From NCBI GenBank assembly GCA_963708095.1, contig OY970182.1, positions 1,054,001 through 1,118,000 of the forward strand: a stretch of DNA of 64,000 bases. The letters are read 5' to 3'. Position 1 is the stretch's first letter; each line of letters begins with the position of its first letter. Under the pieces are notes generated by a model. The model was not told the origin of the DNA, searched no databases, and saw only the letters and a program-made list of their open reading frames with translations. The stretch is from JAJZVS01 sp963708095 (GTDB taxonomy: Bacteria; Pseudomonadota; Alphaproteobacteria; Acetobacterales; Acetobacteraceae). This document shows positions 7,988 to 17,204 of the stretch, in pieces. Made by a program: the position numbers and the translations under genes.

Positions 7988-9273
7988 CAGGGCTGTCCGG
8001 GGAAAGCGTGAGGCTTTTGGCTGCATGCCCCGTCTGAGGCGGTTTTATCCGCTATTCTGTGTTTGCGAGACTCAGAATGGGGGACGGGGCATGCGGTTCA
8101 AACCTACCATCTTCGCCAGTTTGTTGGCACCCCTTGATCGCCGTCAGGTCAAGGCGATCTCGGCGCGGCATCGCGGCGAGGCCTACGACAAATCGTTCGA
8201 CAGCGGCGATCATCTGCTGGCGCTGATCTTCGCGCAGTTCGCCGCGGCCACCAGCCTGCGTGGCCTGGCGGTGGAGTGGAACGCTTACCGTCAGCATCAC
8301 TATCATCTCGGCGGCGGCAAACTGGCGCGCTCGACCTTGGCTGACGCCAACCGCCGGCGCCCGCCGGCGGTGTTCGCCGAGGTCTTCGCCGGCCTCGCCA
8401 TGCAACTCGACCCGCGGACGCGCCGCGAGGGCCGCGAGGTGGTGCGGGTGATCGACTCGCCCCCGATCCCGCTCGGCACCCTCTGCTCCTGGGCTACCTG
8501 CAACGGCCGCATCCGCGGCCTCAAGCTGCACATCGTGTTCGATCCCGCGCGCGACTGCCCGCGCGTGCTCGACATCACGGATGCCACCGTCAACGATGCG
8601 CAGATCGGCCGCACGGTCGCGATCGACCCGGGTGCAACCTACACCTTCGACAAGGGATACTGCCACTACGGCTGGTGGCACGCCATCGATGCCGCCGGCG
8701 CCAGCTTCGTCACCCGCCTCAAGATCAACATGCGCCTCGAGCAGGTCACGCTCCGCCCCTGTGAGGAGACCGCCGGCGACGGCTTCACCGTCACCGAGGA
8801 TGCCGAGGTGCGCTTCGCCAGCAAGGGCGATTCGCGCCTGCCCATCCGGCTACGCCGGGTGCGCGTCAGGCGCCAGGACGGCAGCACGATTACGTTGCTG
8901 ACCAACGACTGCGACCGCTCCGCGGTGGCCATCGCAGCCCTCTACAAAGGCCGCTGGCAGATCGAGCTGCTGTTCCGCTGGCTCAAACAGAACCTGCGCA
9001 TCCGCCGCTTCCTCGGCAACAATCCCAACGCCATCCGGCTGCAGATCTACGCCGCCCTGATCGCCTATGCCCTGCTGCGTCTCGCCGCCCGCAGGCATCG
9101 CGTCAGCATGCCGGTCCTGCGCTTCACCGAACTCGTCGCAAGCTGCCTGTTCGAGCGCCGCGACCTCGGCACCATCGAACGACCGCCTCCCGTCAATCCG
9201 GCCAGAGCACAAAATCATCCACCAGCCGGACAACTCGGGTTCGCCTATGCTTGATTTTCCCCGGACAGCCCTG
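7988..9273 (+). mobile_element. Complete IS4-family insertion sequence (1286 bp)
   Basis: The element has perfect 18-bp terminal inverted repeats, CAGGGCTGTCCGGGGAAA at 7988-8005 and its complement at 9256-9273. It is bounded by a 10-bp direct target duplication, CGCTCTCGCG, at 7978-7987 and 9274-9283. One transposase gene fills it. The target is the hairpin loop of a dispersed palindromic repeat; joining the flanks restores CCCGCTCTCGCGGGAGAGG. The ends, duplication and transposase all look intact, so it may still be active. Confidence 0.95.
8091..9254 (+). CDS. IS4 family transposase
   Basis: This 387-residue DDE transposase would cut and paste the 1286-bp element around it. The first catalytic aspartate is in RVIDSPPIPL and the second in FDKGYCHYG. 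The third acidic residue lies in the YREK signature that defines the family, seen as YKGRWQIELLFRWLK with the exact Y-2-R-3-E-6-K spacing. The N-terminal part (MRFKPTIFASLL through the KLARSTLADANRR segment) matches the helical N-terminal region of relatives. ATG 8091 directly follows GGGGACGGGGC. The frame is open upstream to 7518, but that part lies outside the IS. No frameshift or missing catalytic residue is seen. Confidence 0.95.
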   Translation: MRFKPTIFASLLAPLDRRQVKAISARHRGEAYDKSFDSGDHLLALIFAQFAAATSLRGLAVEWNAYRQHHYHLGGGKLARSTLADANRRRPPAVFAEVFAGLAMQLDPRTRREGREVVRVIDSPPIPLGTLCSWATCNGRIRGLKLHIVFDPARDCPRVLDITDATVNDAQIGRTVAIDPGATYTFDKGYCHYGWWHAIDAAGASFVTRLKINMRLEQVTLRPCEETAGDGFTVTEDAEVRFASKGDSRLPIRLRRVRVRRQDGSTITLLTNDCDRSAVAIAALYKGRWQIELLFRWLKQNLRIRRFLGNNPNAIRLQIYAALIAYALLRLAARRHRVSMPVLRFTELVASCLFERRDLGTIERPPPVNPARAQNHPPAGQLGFAYA

Positions 9274-9333
9274 CGCTCTCGCGGGAGAGGTGACGCGCCG
9301 TACGTTCAGCGATCGCACTGCGGACGACGGCGC

Positions 9334-10158
9334 CTACCGCCGCGCCAGGATCTCGATCGCGATCAGGGTGCCCTCGGCGATCCCGCGCGCCGAGTTGCGC
9401 TGCCGTTCCACCATGGCCTCGCCCACCAGCACGGCCATCCCGAGGCGCGGGGGTGCGCCCGCCTGCGCCCGCGCCCGCATCTCATCGTTGAACGCCCGGA
9501 CCGTTGGGGTGAGGTCGTGGAACGCGAGGATTTCGAAGCCAGCGGCTTCGATGTCCGCTCGTGTGGCAGCGGGGGTGGCGAGGAAGCTTGTGTCCTCCGT
9601 GGCGGCCCAGGGCAGCGGGTAGCGGGGGGAGCCATTCGGCCCGGCGGCCAGGTTGGACAGCGCGAGCACCCCGCCCGGTTTCAGCACCCGCCGCGCCTCG
9701 GCGTAGAAGCGCTGCTTGTCGGCGATGTTCATTACGACGTTCTGCGAGTAGGCGCGGTCGAATTCCGCGTCCGGCAGCGGCAGGTCGGTGGCGCTGCCGG
9801 TCAGGATCCGGACCTTTTCGGCGAGCCCGGTGGCCGCGTTCAGCGCCACCGCCGCGGCGCAGAACTCCGGCGTGAGATCGACCCCGGTGACGTGGCAGCC
9901 GGTCCGCGCGGCGATCCAGCGCGCCGGGCCGCCGATGCCGCCGCCGATATCCAGCAGGCGCTCGCCGGGCTTCGGGTCGAGCACGGCCAGCAGTTCCGCC
10001 GTCGCCGCCACGCCGCGGCCGTGGAAGTGATCGAGCGGGGCGAGCGTCTCCGGCGTGACCGCGACCTCCGCCCCGTGCTCGGCGCGGAGTGCTGCGAGGA
10101 TGCGCTCGGCGATCCTCTCCCGCGCGTAATGGGCGGTGACGGCGTCGGGTCCGGACAT
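9334..10158 (-). CDS. Class I SAM-dependent methyltransferase
   Basis: This 274-residue protein has the Rossmann methyltransferase fold of the Methyltransf_11 group. Motif I is LLDIGGGIGGPARW, the acidic loop is VTGVDLTPEF, and motif II/III lies around ATDLPLPDAEFDRAYSQNVVMNI, followed by ARRVLKPGGVLALSN. A C-terminal helical lid follows. It resembles sarcosine/dimethylglycine and ubiquinone-type small-molecule methyltransferases, but the acceptor cannot be named. The ATG at 10158 lies 11 bases after the amidase stop, so it is the last gene of an SDR-amidase-methyltransferase operon. Confidence 0.88.
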   Translation of the reverse strand: MSGPDAVTAHYARERIAERILAALRAEHGAEVAVTPETLAPLDHFHGRGVAATAELLAVLDPKPGERLLDIGGGIGGPARWIAARTGCHVTGVDLTPEFCAAAVALNAATGLAEKVRILTGSATDLPLPDAEFDRAYSQNVVMNIADKQRFYAEARRVLKPGGVLALSNLAAGPNGSPRYPLPWAATEDTSFLATPAATRADIEAAGFEILAFHDLTPTVRAFNDEMRARAQAGAPPRLGMAVLVGEAMVERQRNSARGIAEGTLIAIEILARR

Positions 10159-10169
10159 CGGCGCCACCG

Positions 10170-11579
10170 TCACGCGAGCGCCGGGCGGCGGTCCGCCCAG
10201 GGCTGCGCCTGTTCGAACGCGGCGGCGGCCTGCAGCACCGACAGGTCGTCGAAGCGTTTGCCGACGACTTGCAGGCCCACCGGCAGGCCGGCCTCGGTGA
10301 AGCCGCAGGGCACGCTGGCGGCGGGATTCCAGGCCATGTTGAACGGATAGGAGAATTCGGCCCACTGCACCCAGTCCCACTCGTGCTGCGGCCAGTGAGC
10401 GGGGTTCAGCCGCTCGGCCGGGAAGGCCGCCACCGAGACGGCGGGCGTCAGCAGGAGATCCCAGTCCTCAAACCAGCTGTGGATGGCGGCGATGTAGGCG
10501 TATTTGCGTTCGCGCGCGAGCTGGTAGGTTTCGATCGTGACTTTCTCCCCGGAGCGTATGCAGGCCACCAGGCCGGGGTCCATCCGGCTTTCCCACTCCG
10601 GCAGCTTGGCCGCGAGCCGGGTGAGATGCGCGGGCCAGAACAGCCGGCCCAGCTCCGGCCCCTGTGGCCCCCAGGGGACCGGCACTTCCTCCACCACCGC
10701 ACCCAGTTCGGCGAAGCGCCGCGCCGCGGCGGCGACCAGGGCCGCGACCTCCGGGTCGACCCGCGCGTGCCCCAGGTCGGGGCTGTAGGCGATCCGCTTG
10801 CCGCGCACGCCCTCCCCGAGCCGCCCCAGATAGTCCGCCGGCCCGGCTTCCAGGGTCGTGTGATCGAGCGGATGCGACCCCGCGGTCACCCCCAGGAACA
10901 GCGCCGCATCCGCCACCGTGCGCGTGATCGGCCCGTTGTGGGAGGTATAGTCGCCGCCCGACACCGGATAGGCGGGGATCCGCCCGAAGCTCGGCTTCAG
11001 CCCGAACACGCCGCAGAAATGCGCCGGCATGCGGATCGACCCCGCCCCGTCGCTGCCGTGGTGCAGCGGCCCGAACCCGGCCGCCGCCGCCGCTGCCGCC
11101 CCGGCCGAGGACGCGCCGGCGTTGTAGCCGTGTTTCCACGGATTATGCGTGATCCCCGTCAGCGGCGACTGGCTGACCCCCTTCCAGCCGAATTCCGACG
11201 TGGTGGTCTTGCCCAGCACGATCGCCCCGGCCGCGACCAGCCTGGTGACCATCGGCGTGTCCTCGCCGGGCTGGTTGTCGGCCATGATCGGGCTGCCGAA
11301 CCGTGTCGGCATGTCCTTGGTGATCGCGAGGTCCTTGATCGTGACCGGCACCCCGTGCAGCGGCCCGATCGGCCCGCCGCCCAGCAGCGCCGCCTCCGCC
11401 GCACGCGCCGCGTCCATCGCCTGCTCGGGCGCGAGATGCGCGAAGGCGTTGATGTGGGGATCGAGCGCGGAGATGCGCGCGAGCACGCCGCCCACCGCCT
11501 CCACCGGCGAGATTTTCTTCGTGCGGATCAGTTCGGCAAGCCGGGTCGCCGGGGTGTAGCCGAGCGCGTCATGCGTCAT
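10170..11579 (-). CDS. Amidase (amidase signature family)
   Basis: The 469-residue enzyme hydrolyses amide bonds with a Ser-cisSer-Lys triad. The lysine is in PVTIKDLAIT, the cis-serine in YNAGASSAGAAAAAA, and the nucleophile in GSDGAGSIRMPAHFCGVFGLKP, all in standard order within about residues 70-215. The nearest functional relatives in databases are usually aryl- or aliphatic-amidases; GatA is less likely because no gatB/gatC is present. The start at ATG 11579 (MTHDALGY) fits the family and leaves 14 bases to the upstream SDR gene. Together with the divergent amide-type substrate-binding protein, it suggests uptake and hydrolysis of amides; this is inference. Confidence 0.92.
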   Translation of the reverse strand: MTHDALGYTPATRLAELIRTKKISPVEAVGGVLARISALDPHINAFAHLAPEQAMDAARAAEAALLGGGPIGPLHGVPVTIKDLAITKDMPTRFGSPIMADNQPGEDTPMVTRLVAAGAIVLGKTTTSEFGWKGVSQSPLTGITHNPWKHGYNAGASSAGAAAAAAAGFGPLHHGSDGAGSIRMPAHFCGVFGLKPSFGRIPAYPVSGGDYTSHNGPITRTVADAALFLGVTAGSHPLDHTTLEAGPADYLGRLGEGVRGKRIAYSPDLGHARVDPEVAALVAAAARRFAELGAVVEEVPVPWGPQGPELGRLFWPAHLTRLAAKLPEWESRMDPGLVACIRSGEKVTIETYQLARERKYAYIAAIHSWFEDWDLLLTPAVSVAAFPAERLNPAHWPQHEWDWVQWAEFSYPFNMAWNPAASVPCGFTEAGLPVGLQVVGKRFDDLSVLQAAAAFEQAQPWADRRPALA

Positions 11580-11593
11580 GGATCGTTCCGTTT

Positions 11594-12361
11594 TCAATAG
11601 GTGGCGCGCCCGCCCGAGACATCGAACACGGCGCCGGTGGAGAAGCTCGCTTCCTCCGAGGCGAGCCAGCACACGAGCGCCGCCACCTCCTCCACCCGGC
11701 CGAACCGGCCGAGCGGGATTTTGGATAACATGTAGTCGATGTGGTGCGGTGTCATCTGGTCGAAGATCGCGGTGCGCACCGCCGCCGGCGTGACGCAGTT
11801 CACCCGGATTTCAGTCCCCGCCAGCTCCTTGCCGAGCGCCTTGGTGAGCCCGATCACCCCCGCCTTGGACGCCGAATACGCCGCCGCGTAGGGATTGCCC
11901 TCCTTGCCGGCGATCGAGGCGATGTTGACGATGCGCCCGTAGCCATTCCGTTGCATGTGCGGTACGACAGCGCGGTTGCAATAGAAAACGCCGTTGAGGT
12001 TGACGGCGATCACCCGGTTCCACTCCGCGATCGGGTATTCCGCCACCGGCCCGTTGGGGCCGGAGATGCCGGCGTTGGCGACCAGGATGTCGATCCGCCC
12101 GAGCAGCGCCGCCGTCGCGGCCTCCGCGGCGCGGGCGACCGCGTCGGCATCCGTCACGTCGAGGGTCACGGTATGCATCGGCCCCGCGGTCGCGGCGAAG
12201 GACGCATCGAGCGCGGCGGCGGTCTTCGCCAGCGCCGCCGCATCGTGGTCCCACAGGCTGAGCCGCGCGCCCTCGGCGGCGAGCCGCTCGGCGATCCCCC
12301 GACCGATGCCCGCCGCGCCGCCGGTGACGATAGCCGTGCGCCCCGCGAACCGTCCCGTCAT
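11594..12361 (-). CDS. SDR family NAD(P)-dependent oxidoreductase
   Basis: The 255-residue classical short-chain dehydrogenase has TGGAAGIGRGIA for dinucleotide binding, VANAGISG, a catalytic serine in IVNIASIAG and the YSASK catalytic pair. The C-terminal SGGRATY end is typical. An aspartate (LWDHD) after strand beta-2 favours NAD over NADP. Sequence style is close to 3-oxoacyl-ACP reductase-like or sugar-acid dehydrogenases, so the exact substrate is open. It heads the minus-strand operon with the amidase and methyltransferase and is divergent from the substrate-binding protein at 12615. Confidence 0.93.
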   Translation of the reverse strand: MTGRFAGRTAIVTGGAAGIGRGIAERLAAEGARLSLWDHDAAALAKTAAALDASFAATAGPMHTVTLDVTDADAVARAAEAATAALLGRIDILVANAGISGPNGPVAEYPIAEWNRVIAVNLNGVFYCNRAVVPHMQRNGYGRIVNIASIAGKEGNPYAAAYSASKAGVIGLTKALGKELAGTEIRVNCVTPAAVRTAIFDQMTPHHIDYMLSKIPLGRFGRVEEVAALVCWLASEEASFSTGAVFDVSGGRATY

Positions 12362-12454
12362 GCCGCCTCCGATTGCTGTCCGGGCCCATCAAAAGCCGCC
12401 GCGCGGCCTGCGGCAAGGGGCGTCTTCCTCAGGGTAATCGAGCAACCTCCGGGT

Positions 12455-12545
12455 ATTCACCTCTCCAGCGAGAGCGGGAGAGGTGAAGGAGGCGCCGCCT
12501 GCGGCAATTCTCCGGTTCGCCCGATTGCCCTGCCGTCTTCCGGCG
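12455..12545. repeat. Dispersed palindromic repeat copy
   Basis: The blocks CACCTCTCC-AGCGAGAGC-GGGAGAGGTG, then AAGGAGGCGCCGCC, CCGGTTCGCCCGATTG and CCTGCCG are the reverse order of the copy at 7915. It occupies the divergent gap between the SDR and the substrate-binding protein genes, so it lies in or near their promoters. Confidence 0.75.
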
Positions 12546-12614
12546 CGGACTTGGCTCGGGCGGCGAAGGCGGGCTAGTCTGTCTCCAACCAATCCGATCC
12601 AGGGAGGAAATCGC

Positions 12615-13901
12615 ATGCATCGCCTCAAGCGCCTGCTCCGCAGGACGTGCCTTGCCGCGACGGTCGCGCTCGGCATGATCCTGCCGCTGATCGCGCCGCT
12701 GCCGGTCCAGGCGGCACCGTCCGGCAAGCCGCTCACGATCGGCTTTTCCATGTCGCTCACCGGCGGGCTGGCGGCGAACGGCAAGGCGGCGCTGCTCGCC
12801 ATGCAGATCTGGGCGCAGCAGACCAATGCCAAGGACGGCCTGCTGGGGCGGCCGGTGAAACTCGTTTATTACGACGACCAGTCGAACCCCGCGCTCGTGC
12901 CGGGGATCTACACCAAGCTGCTCGACGTCGATCATGTCGATCTGGTGGTGAGCGCCTATGCCACCAACATCATCGCCCCGGCGATGCCGATCGTCATGGC
13001 GCATCACCGCGCCTTCCTCGGCCTGCTCGGCCTCGCTGTGAACAGCCAGTTCAACTACGATCGGTATTTCGCGATGACGCCCACCGGCGGCATGCACCCG
13101 AAGGAAAGCCTGTCGGTGCCGTTCTTCGCCGTGGCCGCGGCGATGACGCCGAAACCGAAGACCATCGCGCTGGTCGGCGCCGATGCGGAATTCCCGAAGA
13201 ACGCGATCGATGGGGCGCTGCAACTCGCCAAGCAAGACGGATTCAAGGTCGTGTATAACGAGACCTACCCGCCGAACACGGCCGATTTCACGCCGATCGT
13301 GCACGCCATCCAGGCGCGCCATCCGGATATCGTGATGGTCGCCTCCTACCCGCCCGACTCGGTCGGCATGGTGCGCGCCGCGGCGGAAGTGGGGCTCAAG
13401 ACCCGGCTGTTCGGCGGCGACATGGTCGGGCTGCAATCCACCTCGATCAAGGCCTCGCTCGGCCCGCTGCTCAACGGCATCACCGACTACGATTTCTGGC
13501 TCCCGGTAAAGGGCTATGCCACGCCGGAGGCGATGGCGTTCCTGAAAATCTACCAGGCCAAGGCCGCGGCCGAGGGCGTCGATCCGCTCGGCTACTACCT
13601 CCCGCCGTTCGCCTATTCCGACATGCAGGTGCTGTCCGACGCGGTGACCGCAACCAAGAGCACCGACGACGCCAAGCTCGCGGCCTATATGCGCGACCAC
13701 ACGTTCCAGACCGTGGTCGGGCCGATCACGTTTGGTCCGAATGGGGAATGGAAGGCGCCGCGGGTGCTGGAGGCGCAGTTCCAGGGCGTGAAGGGCCACA
13801 ACGTCGCCCAGTTCAAGAACCCGAAGACCGAAGTGATCCTGTACCCGCCGGCGAACGAGTCCGGCACCTTGCAGACCCCTTACGACGGCGCGAAGCACTG
13901 A
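12615..13901 (+). CDS. ABC transporter substrate-binding protein (branched-chain amino acid / amide type)
   Basis: This 428-residue periplasmic binding protein is of the Leu/Ile/Val-amide (Peripla_BP_6) type. A Sec signal runs from the basic N-terminus through a hydrophobic core to PVQA-APSG, with cleavage likely near residue 33. The mature part starts with the family strand LTIGFSMSLTGGLAANGKAAL and has a typical PVKLVYYDDQSNP and a later FGGDMVGLQ. ATG 12615 is preceded by a strong GGGAGGAAA. It is divergent from the SDR-amidase operon; the nearest permease/ATPase genes are livGFHM some 4.6 kb downstream, so partnership with them is only possible. Substrate is unknown, perhaps an amide. Confidence 0.92.
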   Translation: MHRLKRLLRRTCLAATVALGMILPLIAPLPVQAAPSGKPLTIGFSMSLTGGLAANGKAALLAMQIWAQQTNAKDGLLGRPVKLVYYDDQSNPALVPGIYTKLLDVDHVDLVVSAYATNIIAPAMPIVMAHHRAFLGLLGLAVNSQFNYDRYFAMTPTGGMHPKESLSVPFFAVAAAMTPKPKTIALVGADAEFPKNAIDGALQLAKQDGFKVVYNETYPPNTADFTPIVHAIQARHPDIVMVASYPPDSVGMVRAAAEVGLKTRLFGGDMVGLQSTSIKASLGPLLNGITDYDFWLPVKGYATPEAMAFLKIYQAKAAAEGVDPLGYYLPPFAYSDMQVLSDAVTATKSTDDAKLAAYMRDHTFQTVVGPITFGPNGEWKAPRVLEAQFQGVKGHNVAQFKNPKTEVILYPPANESGTLQTPYDGAKH

Positions 13902-13917
13902 CCCGGGAAGCGAGGCC

Positions 13918-14045
13918 AAGGGGGCGCTGCCCCCCCATGGGCCCTTGGGACCCCCCGCCAAGGGCTCGCCCTTGGAACCCTTCCGATGGTTCCGAGCCGG
14001 AACCATCGCCATGGGCGAGGATCACCTCTCCTGCTTGCGGGAGAG
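13918..14045. terminator. Cluster of hairpins between convergent genes
   Basis: Three stable stem-loops follow one another: GGGGGC-GCT-GCCCCC at about 13920-13935, CCAAGGGC-TC-GCCCTTGG at 13958-13975, and an 11-bp stem around GATGGTTCCG-AGC-CGGAACCATC at 13984-14008. A fourth CTCTCC...GGGAGAG copy of the dispersed repeat follows at 14026-14045. They separate convergent genes and probably end transcription from both sides; there is no clear T-tract. Confidence 0.55.
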
Positions 14046-14108
14046 GCAGAAGCGAGCCAGGCCGACCCTCCGAACGAAAAGTTTCATGGCACGAAAGAAC
14101 CAATACGG

Positions 14109-15335
14109 TCACACCACCTTGCGCCCCCGCAGCTCCGCGATCTCGGCCTCATCGTAGCCCAGCGCGCCCAGGACCGCGTTGGTGTCGGCGCCGGCTTCCG
14201 GGGTGGCGGTGCGCACGCTCCAGGGCGTGCGCGACAGCTCGATCGGCTGGCCCACGACTTCCACATCGCCCAGCACCGGATGCGGCACGTGGCGGGTGAT
14301 GTTCAGGTGCTGCACCTGCGGATCGGCGAACACCTCGTTCATCTTGTAGATCGGCCCGCAGGGCACGCCGGCCGCGTTCAGCACCTCGATCCACGCAGCC
14401 GAGGGCCGCGTGCGGGTCACCGTCGCGATCGCCGCGTTCAGCCGCACCCGGTTCTTCGACCGCGCCGCCCCGGTGGCGTAGTCGGGATCGGCGATCAGCT
14501 CCGGCGCCCCGATCGCCTGGCACAGCCTGGCGTAGATCTCGTTGCCGGAGGCGGCGATGTTGATGTGCCCGTCGGCGGTCTCGAACACGCCGGTCGGGAT
14601 CGACGTCGGGTGGTCGTTGCCGGCCTGGGGCGGCACCTCGTGGCCGATCAGCCAGCGCGCAGCCTGGAAGTCCAGCATCGAGATCTGGGCGGCGAGCAGG
14701 TTGCTCTGCACCCACTGCCCCTCGCCCGAGGTTTCGCGTTCGAGCAGCGCGATCAGGATGCCCATGGCGCAGAAGATGCCGGCGGTGAGGTCGGCGACCG
14801 GGATGCCCACCCGCACCGGCCCCTGCCCCGGCAGCCCGGTGATCGACATCAGCCCGCCCATGCCCTGGGCGATCTGGTCGAACCCGGGCCGATCGCGATA
14901 CGGGCCGTCCTGGCCGAAGCCCGAGATCGAGGCGTAGACGAGCCGCTTGTTGAGCGCCCGCAGCTGCTCGTAGTCGATCCCGAGGCGGAATTTCACGTCG
15001 GGGCGGAAGTTCTCCACCAGCACGTCGGCTTCCGCAACCAGCCTGCGGAGGATCGCGGTGCCCTCGGGAGCTTTCAGGTTCAGGGTCAGGCTGCGCTTGT
15101 TGCGGTGCAGGTTCTGGAAATCCGGCCCGTGCCGCTCCCCGCCGAGCCCGCCATCGCCACCGGGAGATTCGATCTTGATCACCGATGCTCCCCAGTCGGC
15201 GAGCTGGCGCACCGCGGTGGGTCCGGCACGCACCCGGGTGAGGTCGAGCACCTTGAAGCGGGCCAACGGGCCGGCGGAGGAGGGATTGGCAGTGGAAGCG
15301 GGGGCGGGCGCAAACGCGCCGGCGGGCGGGGCCAT
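14109..15335 (-). CDS. CaiB/BaiF family CoA-transferase
   Basis: This 408-residue class III CoA-transferase moves CoA between carboxylic acids. The start of the fold is visible as RFKVLDLTRVRAGPTAVRQLADWGASVIKIE. The catalytic region shows NLHRNKRSLTLNLK and the aspartate-containing GFDQIAQGMGG. The C-terminal PCGPIYKMNEVFADPQV segment is typical of formyl-CoA-transferase-like members. About 22 extra Ala/Pro-rich residues precede the domain; a later start is possible but no better ATG is seen. It stands alone, convergent with the substrate-binding protein. The acyl substrate cannot be named. Confidence 0.93.
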   Translation of the reverse strand: MAPPAGAFAPAPASTANPSSAGPLARFKVLDLTRVRAGPTAVRQLADWGASVIKIESPGGDGGLGGERHGPDFQNLHRNKRSLTLNLKAPEGTAILRRLVAEADVLVENFRPDVKFRLGIDYEQLRALNKRLVYASISGFGQDGPYRDRPGFDQIAQGMGGLMSITGLPGQGPVRVGIPVADLTAGIFCAMGILIALLERETSGEGQWVQSNLLAAQISMLDFQAARWLIGHEVPPQAGNDHPTSIPTGVFETADGHINIAASGNEIYARLCQAIGAPELIADPDYATGAARSKNRVRLNAAIATVTRTRPSAAWIEVLNAAGVPCGPIYKMNEVFADPQVQHLNITRHVPHPVLGDVEVVGQPIELSRTPWSVRTATPEAGADTNAVLGALGYDEAEIAELRGRKVV

Positions 15336-15577
15336 GGTATTCCTCCGATCGTGACGGGAGGCAGTCTCTTGCGTCGGAACGGCCCGGGCAAGAGCGCTGC
15401 GGACCGGACCCCCGTCAACGTGATCGGGACTCCGCCTCGGCGCCCGATCTTGTTACCGATTTGTGTCCGGCCGTCTGGTATCAATGGCGCCTCCGGTGCT
15501 ACCCCTATACGGATGTCTCACCCTTTTGTCCCGTCGCCTCCACGACGGCACCCGCCTCGAAGAAGGCCCGCAATCCT

Positions 15578-15940
15578 ATGCTTCTTTCCTCCGGCAAGGT
15601 TGCCACTATCCTGGTCGTGGACGATGACCCCGAAGTGCGTGAGATTGTGAGCGAAATTTTGGGCGATTTCGGCCATTCGGTCGTGGCGGCCGGCGGCGGG
15701 ATCGAGGCGCTGCGGCTGCTCGACGAGACCCCTGGGATCGATCTCGTGATCACCGATGTGCGCATGCCCGACATTTCGGGCCTGGAGCTTGCCGCGCGTG
15801 CCACGCGGGAACGGCACGACCTCAAAGTTATTCTGATCTCCGGCTATTTCCTCGCCCAGGACACCGGCATCCGGGTGCTGCGCAAGCCGTTCCGGATGAC
15901 CGAGCTGCAGGCGGCGGTGGAGGCCGAACTCGCCGGCTGA
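15578..15940 (+). CDS. Single-domain response regulator (receiver domain only)
   Basis: The 120-residue protein is one CheY-like receiver domain. The acidic pocket is ILVVDDDPEVR, the phospho-acceptor aspartate is in LVITDVRMPD, the Thr/Ser switch position is a serine in ILISGYF, and the conserved lysine is in VLRKPFRM. There is no output domain. The frame is open from 15461, but the residues before MLLSSGKVATILVVDDD do not resemble a receiver, so I start at ATG 15578. No histidine kinase lies nearby; it may serve as a phosphotransfer shuttle or a target of an orphan kinase. Confidence 0.88.
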   Translation: MLLSSGKVATILVVDDDPEVREIVSEILGDFGHSVVAAGGGIEALRLLDETPGIDLVITDVRMPDISGLELAARATRERHDLKVILISGYFLAQDTGIRVLRKPFRMTELQAAVEAELAG

Positions 15941-16061
15941 CGCCGGGCCCGGACTGCCCCGCCGGCGAACGCCGGCCTGAACACCTCCCCGGCGAATGCC
16001 GGTCTGGACCGCCTCCCCTCCCCCACCTACCCTGCCCGCTCCCCAACCGGGAGAGAACGTC

Positions 16062-17204
16062 ATGATCCGCGCCCGGGCCGCGGTGCTGCGCAGGACCGGC
16101 GCGCCGCTGTCGATCGAGACGATCGCACTCGGTCCCCTCGCCCCAGGCGACGTGCTGGTGCGGATCCGTGCCGCCGGCCTCTGCCATACCGACCTCGAGG
16201 CGATCGAGGGCCAGCTCGCCGTTCCCCTGCCCGCCGTGCCGGGGCACGAGGCGGCGGGCGAGATCGCGGCACTCGGCGCCGGCGTGGCCGGGCTCGCCTG
16301 CGGCGATCCCGTGGTGCTGTCGTGGAACCCGCATTGCGGGACCTGTTTCTACTGCGAGCAGGGCCAGCCGATCCTGTGCAGCCAGGCGCTCGGCAACGCC
16401 GCCCTGGGGTTCCATTTCGACGGCGCGCCGCGGCTGTTCTGCGATGCCGGGGCCGCGCCGCCGCGGCCGGTGCACCAGCTCATGTACCTCGGCGCCTTCG
16501 CGGAATATTGCGTCGTCCCGGCGCACTGCGCGGTGCGCATCCCGGCCGGTCTGGCGTTCGACCAGGCGGCGCTGATCGGCTGCGGGGTGATGACCGGCGT
16601 CGGCGCGGCGACCCGGATCGCCGACCTGCGCTGGGGCGCGAGCGCGATGGTGATCGGCTGCGGCGCGGTCGGGCTGTCGGCGGTGCAGGGCTGCCGGCTC
16701 GCCGGCGCCGGCCATATCCTCGCCGTCGATCCGAACCCGATGCGCCGCGCCCTGGCTGCGCGGCTCGGCGCCACCGCGACCGCCGATCCGGCCACGGCCA
16801 TCGCCGAGGCGCGCGCCGCCACCGCCGGGCGCGGCGCCGACGTGGTGATCGAGGCCGCCGGCGTCCCCGCCGGCTTCGCCCTGTCGATGGAGGCCGTGCG
16901 CCCCGGCGGCCAAGTGGTCTGGCTCGGCAAGACCGCGGTCGACGCCGAGGTTCCGTTCCGCTGGGGCAGCCTGATGCAGGAGAAGCGCATCATCCGCAGC
17001 TCCTACGGCGGCGCCCGCCCGGCGCGCGATTTCCCGCTGCTGGCGCAGGCGGCGCTGGACGGGCGGCTCGACCTCGCAGCAATGATCTCTGCGCGCATCG
17101 GGCTCGCAGCGATCGACGACGGCTTCGCAGCACTCAAGCGCGGCGAGACGGTGCGCAGCGTGGTGATGTTCGAGGACGCGCCCGCGGGGAAGGTTCCGGC
17201 ATGA
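16062..17204 (+). CDS. Zinc-dependent alcohol dehydrogenase (medium-chain, class III/NDMA-like)
   Basis: This 380-residue medium-chain dehydrogenase has catalytic zinc ligands in AAGLCHTDLEAI and PGHEAAGEI, and the structural zinc loop CGTCFYCEQGQPILC with four cysteines. The nucleotide-binding motif is VIGCGAVGLSAVQG, and the aspartate in ILAVDPNPMRR favours NAD(H). Its arrangement, with an 'S-alcohol dehydrogenase' style insertion, recalls the class III/formaldehyde dehydrogenase branch. ATG 16062 follows GGGAGAG. Its stop overlaps the start of the DUF6166 gene (ATGA), so translation of the two is coupled. Confidence 0.92.
   Translation: MIRARAAVLRRTGAPLSIETIALGPLAPGDVLVRIRAAGLCHTDLEAIEGQLAVPLPAVPGHEAAGEIAALGAGVAGLACGDPVVLSWNPHCGTCFYCEQGQPILCSQALGNAALGFHFDGAPRLFCDAGAAPPRPVHQLMYLGAFAEYCVVPAHCAVRIPAGLAFDQAALIGCGVMTGVGAATRIADLRWGASAMVIGCGAVGLSAVQGCRLAGAGHILAVDPNPMRRALAARLGATATADPATAIAEARAATAGRGADVVIEAAGVPAGFALSMEAVRPGGQVVWLGKTAVDAEVPFRWGSLMQEKRIIRSSYGGARPARDFPLLAQAALDGRLDLAAMISARIGLAAIDDGFAALKRGETVRSVVMFEDAPAGKVPA

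Noticed and set aside
10269..11600. 443-codon plus-strand frame opposite the amidase
   Set aside because: Arg/Pro/His-rich composition and full overlap with a well-supported amidase gene.
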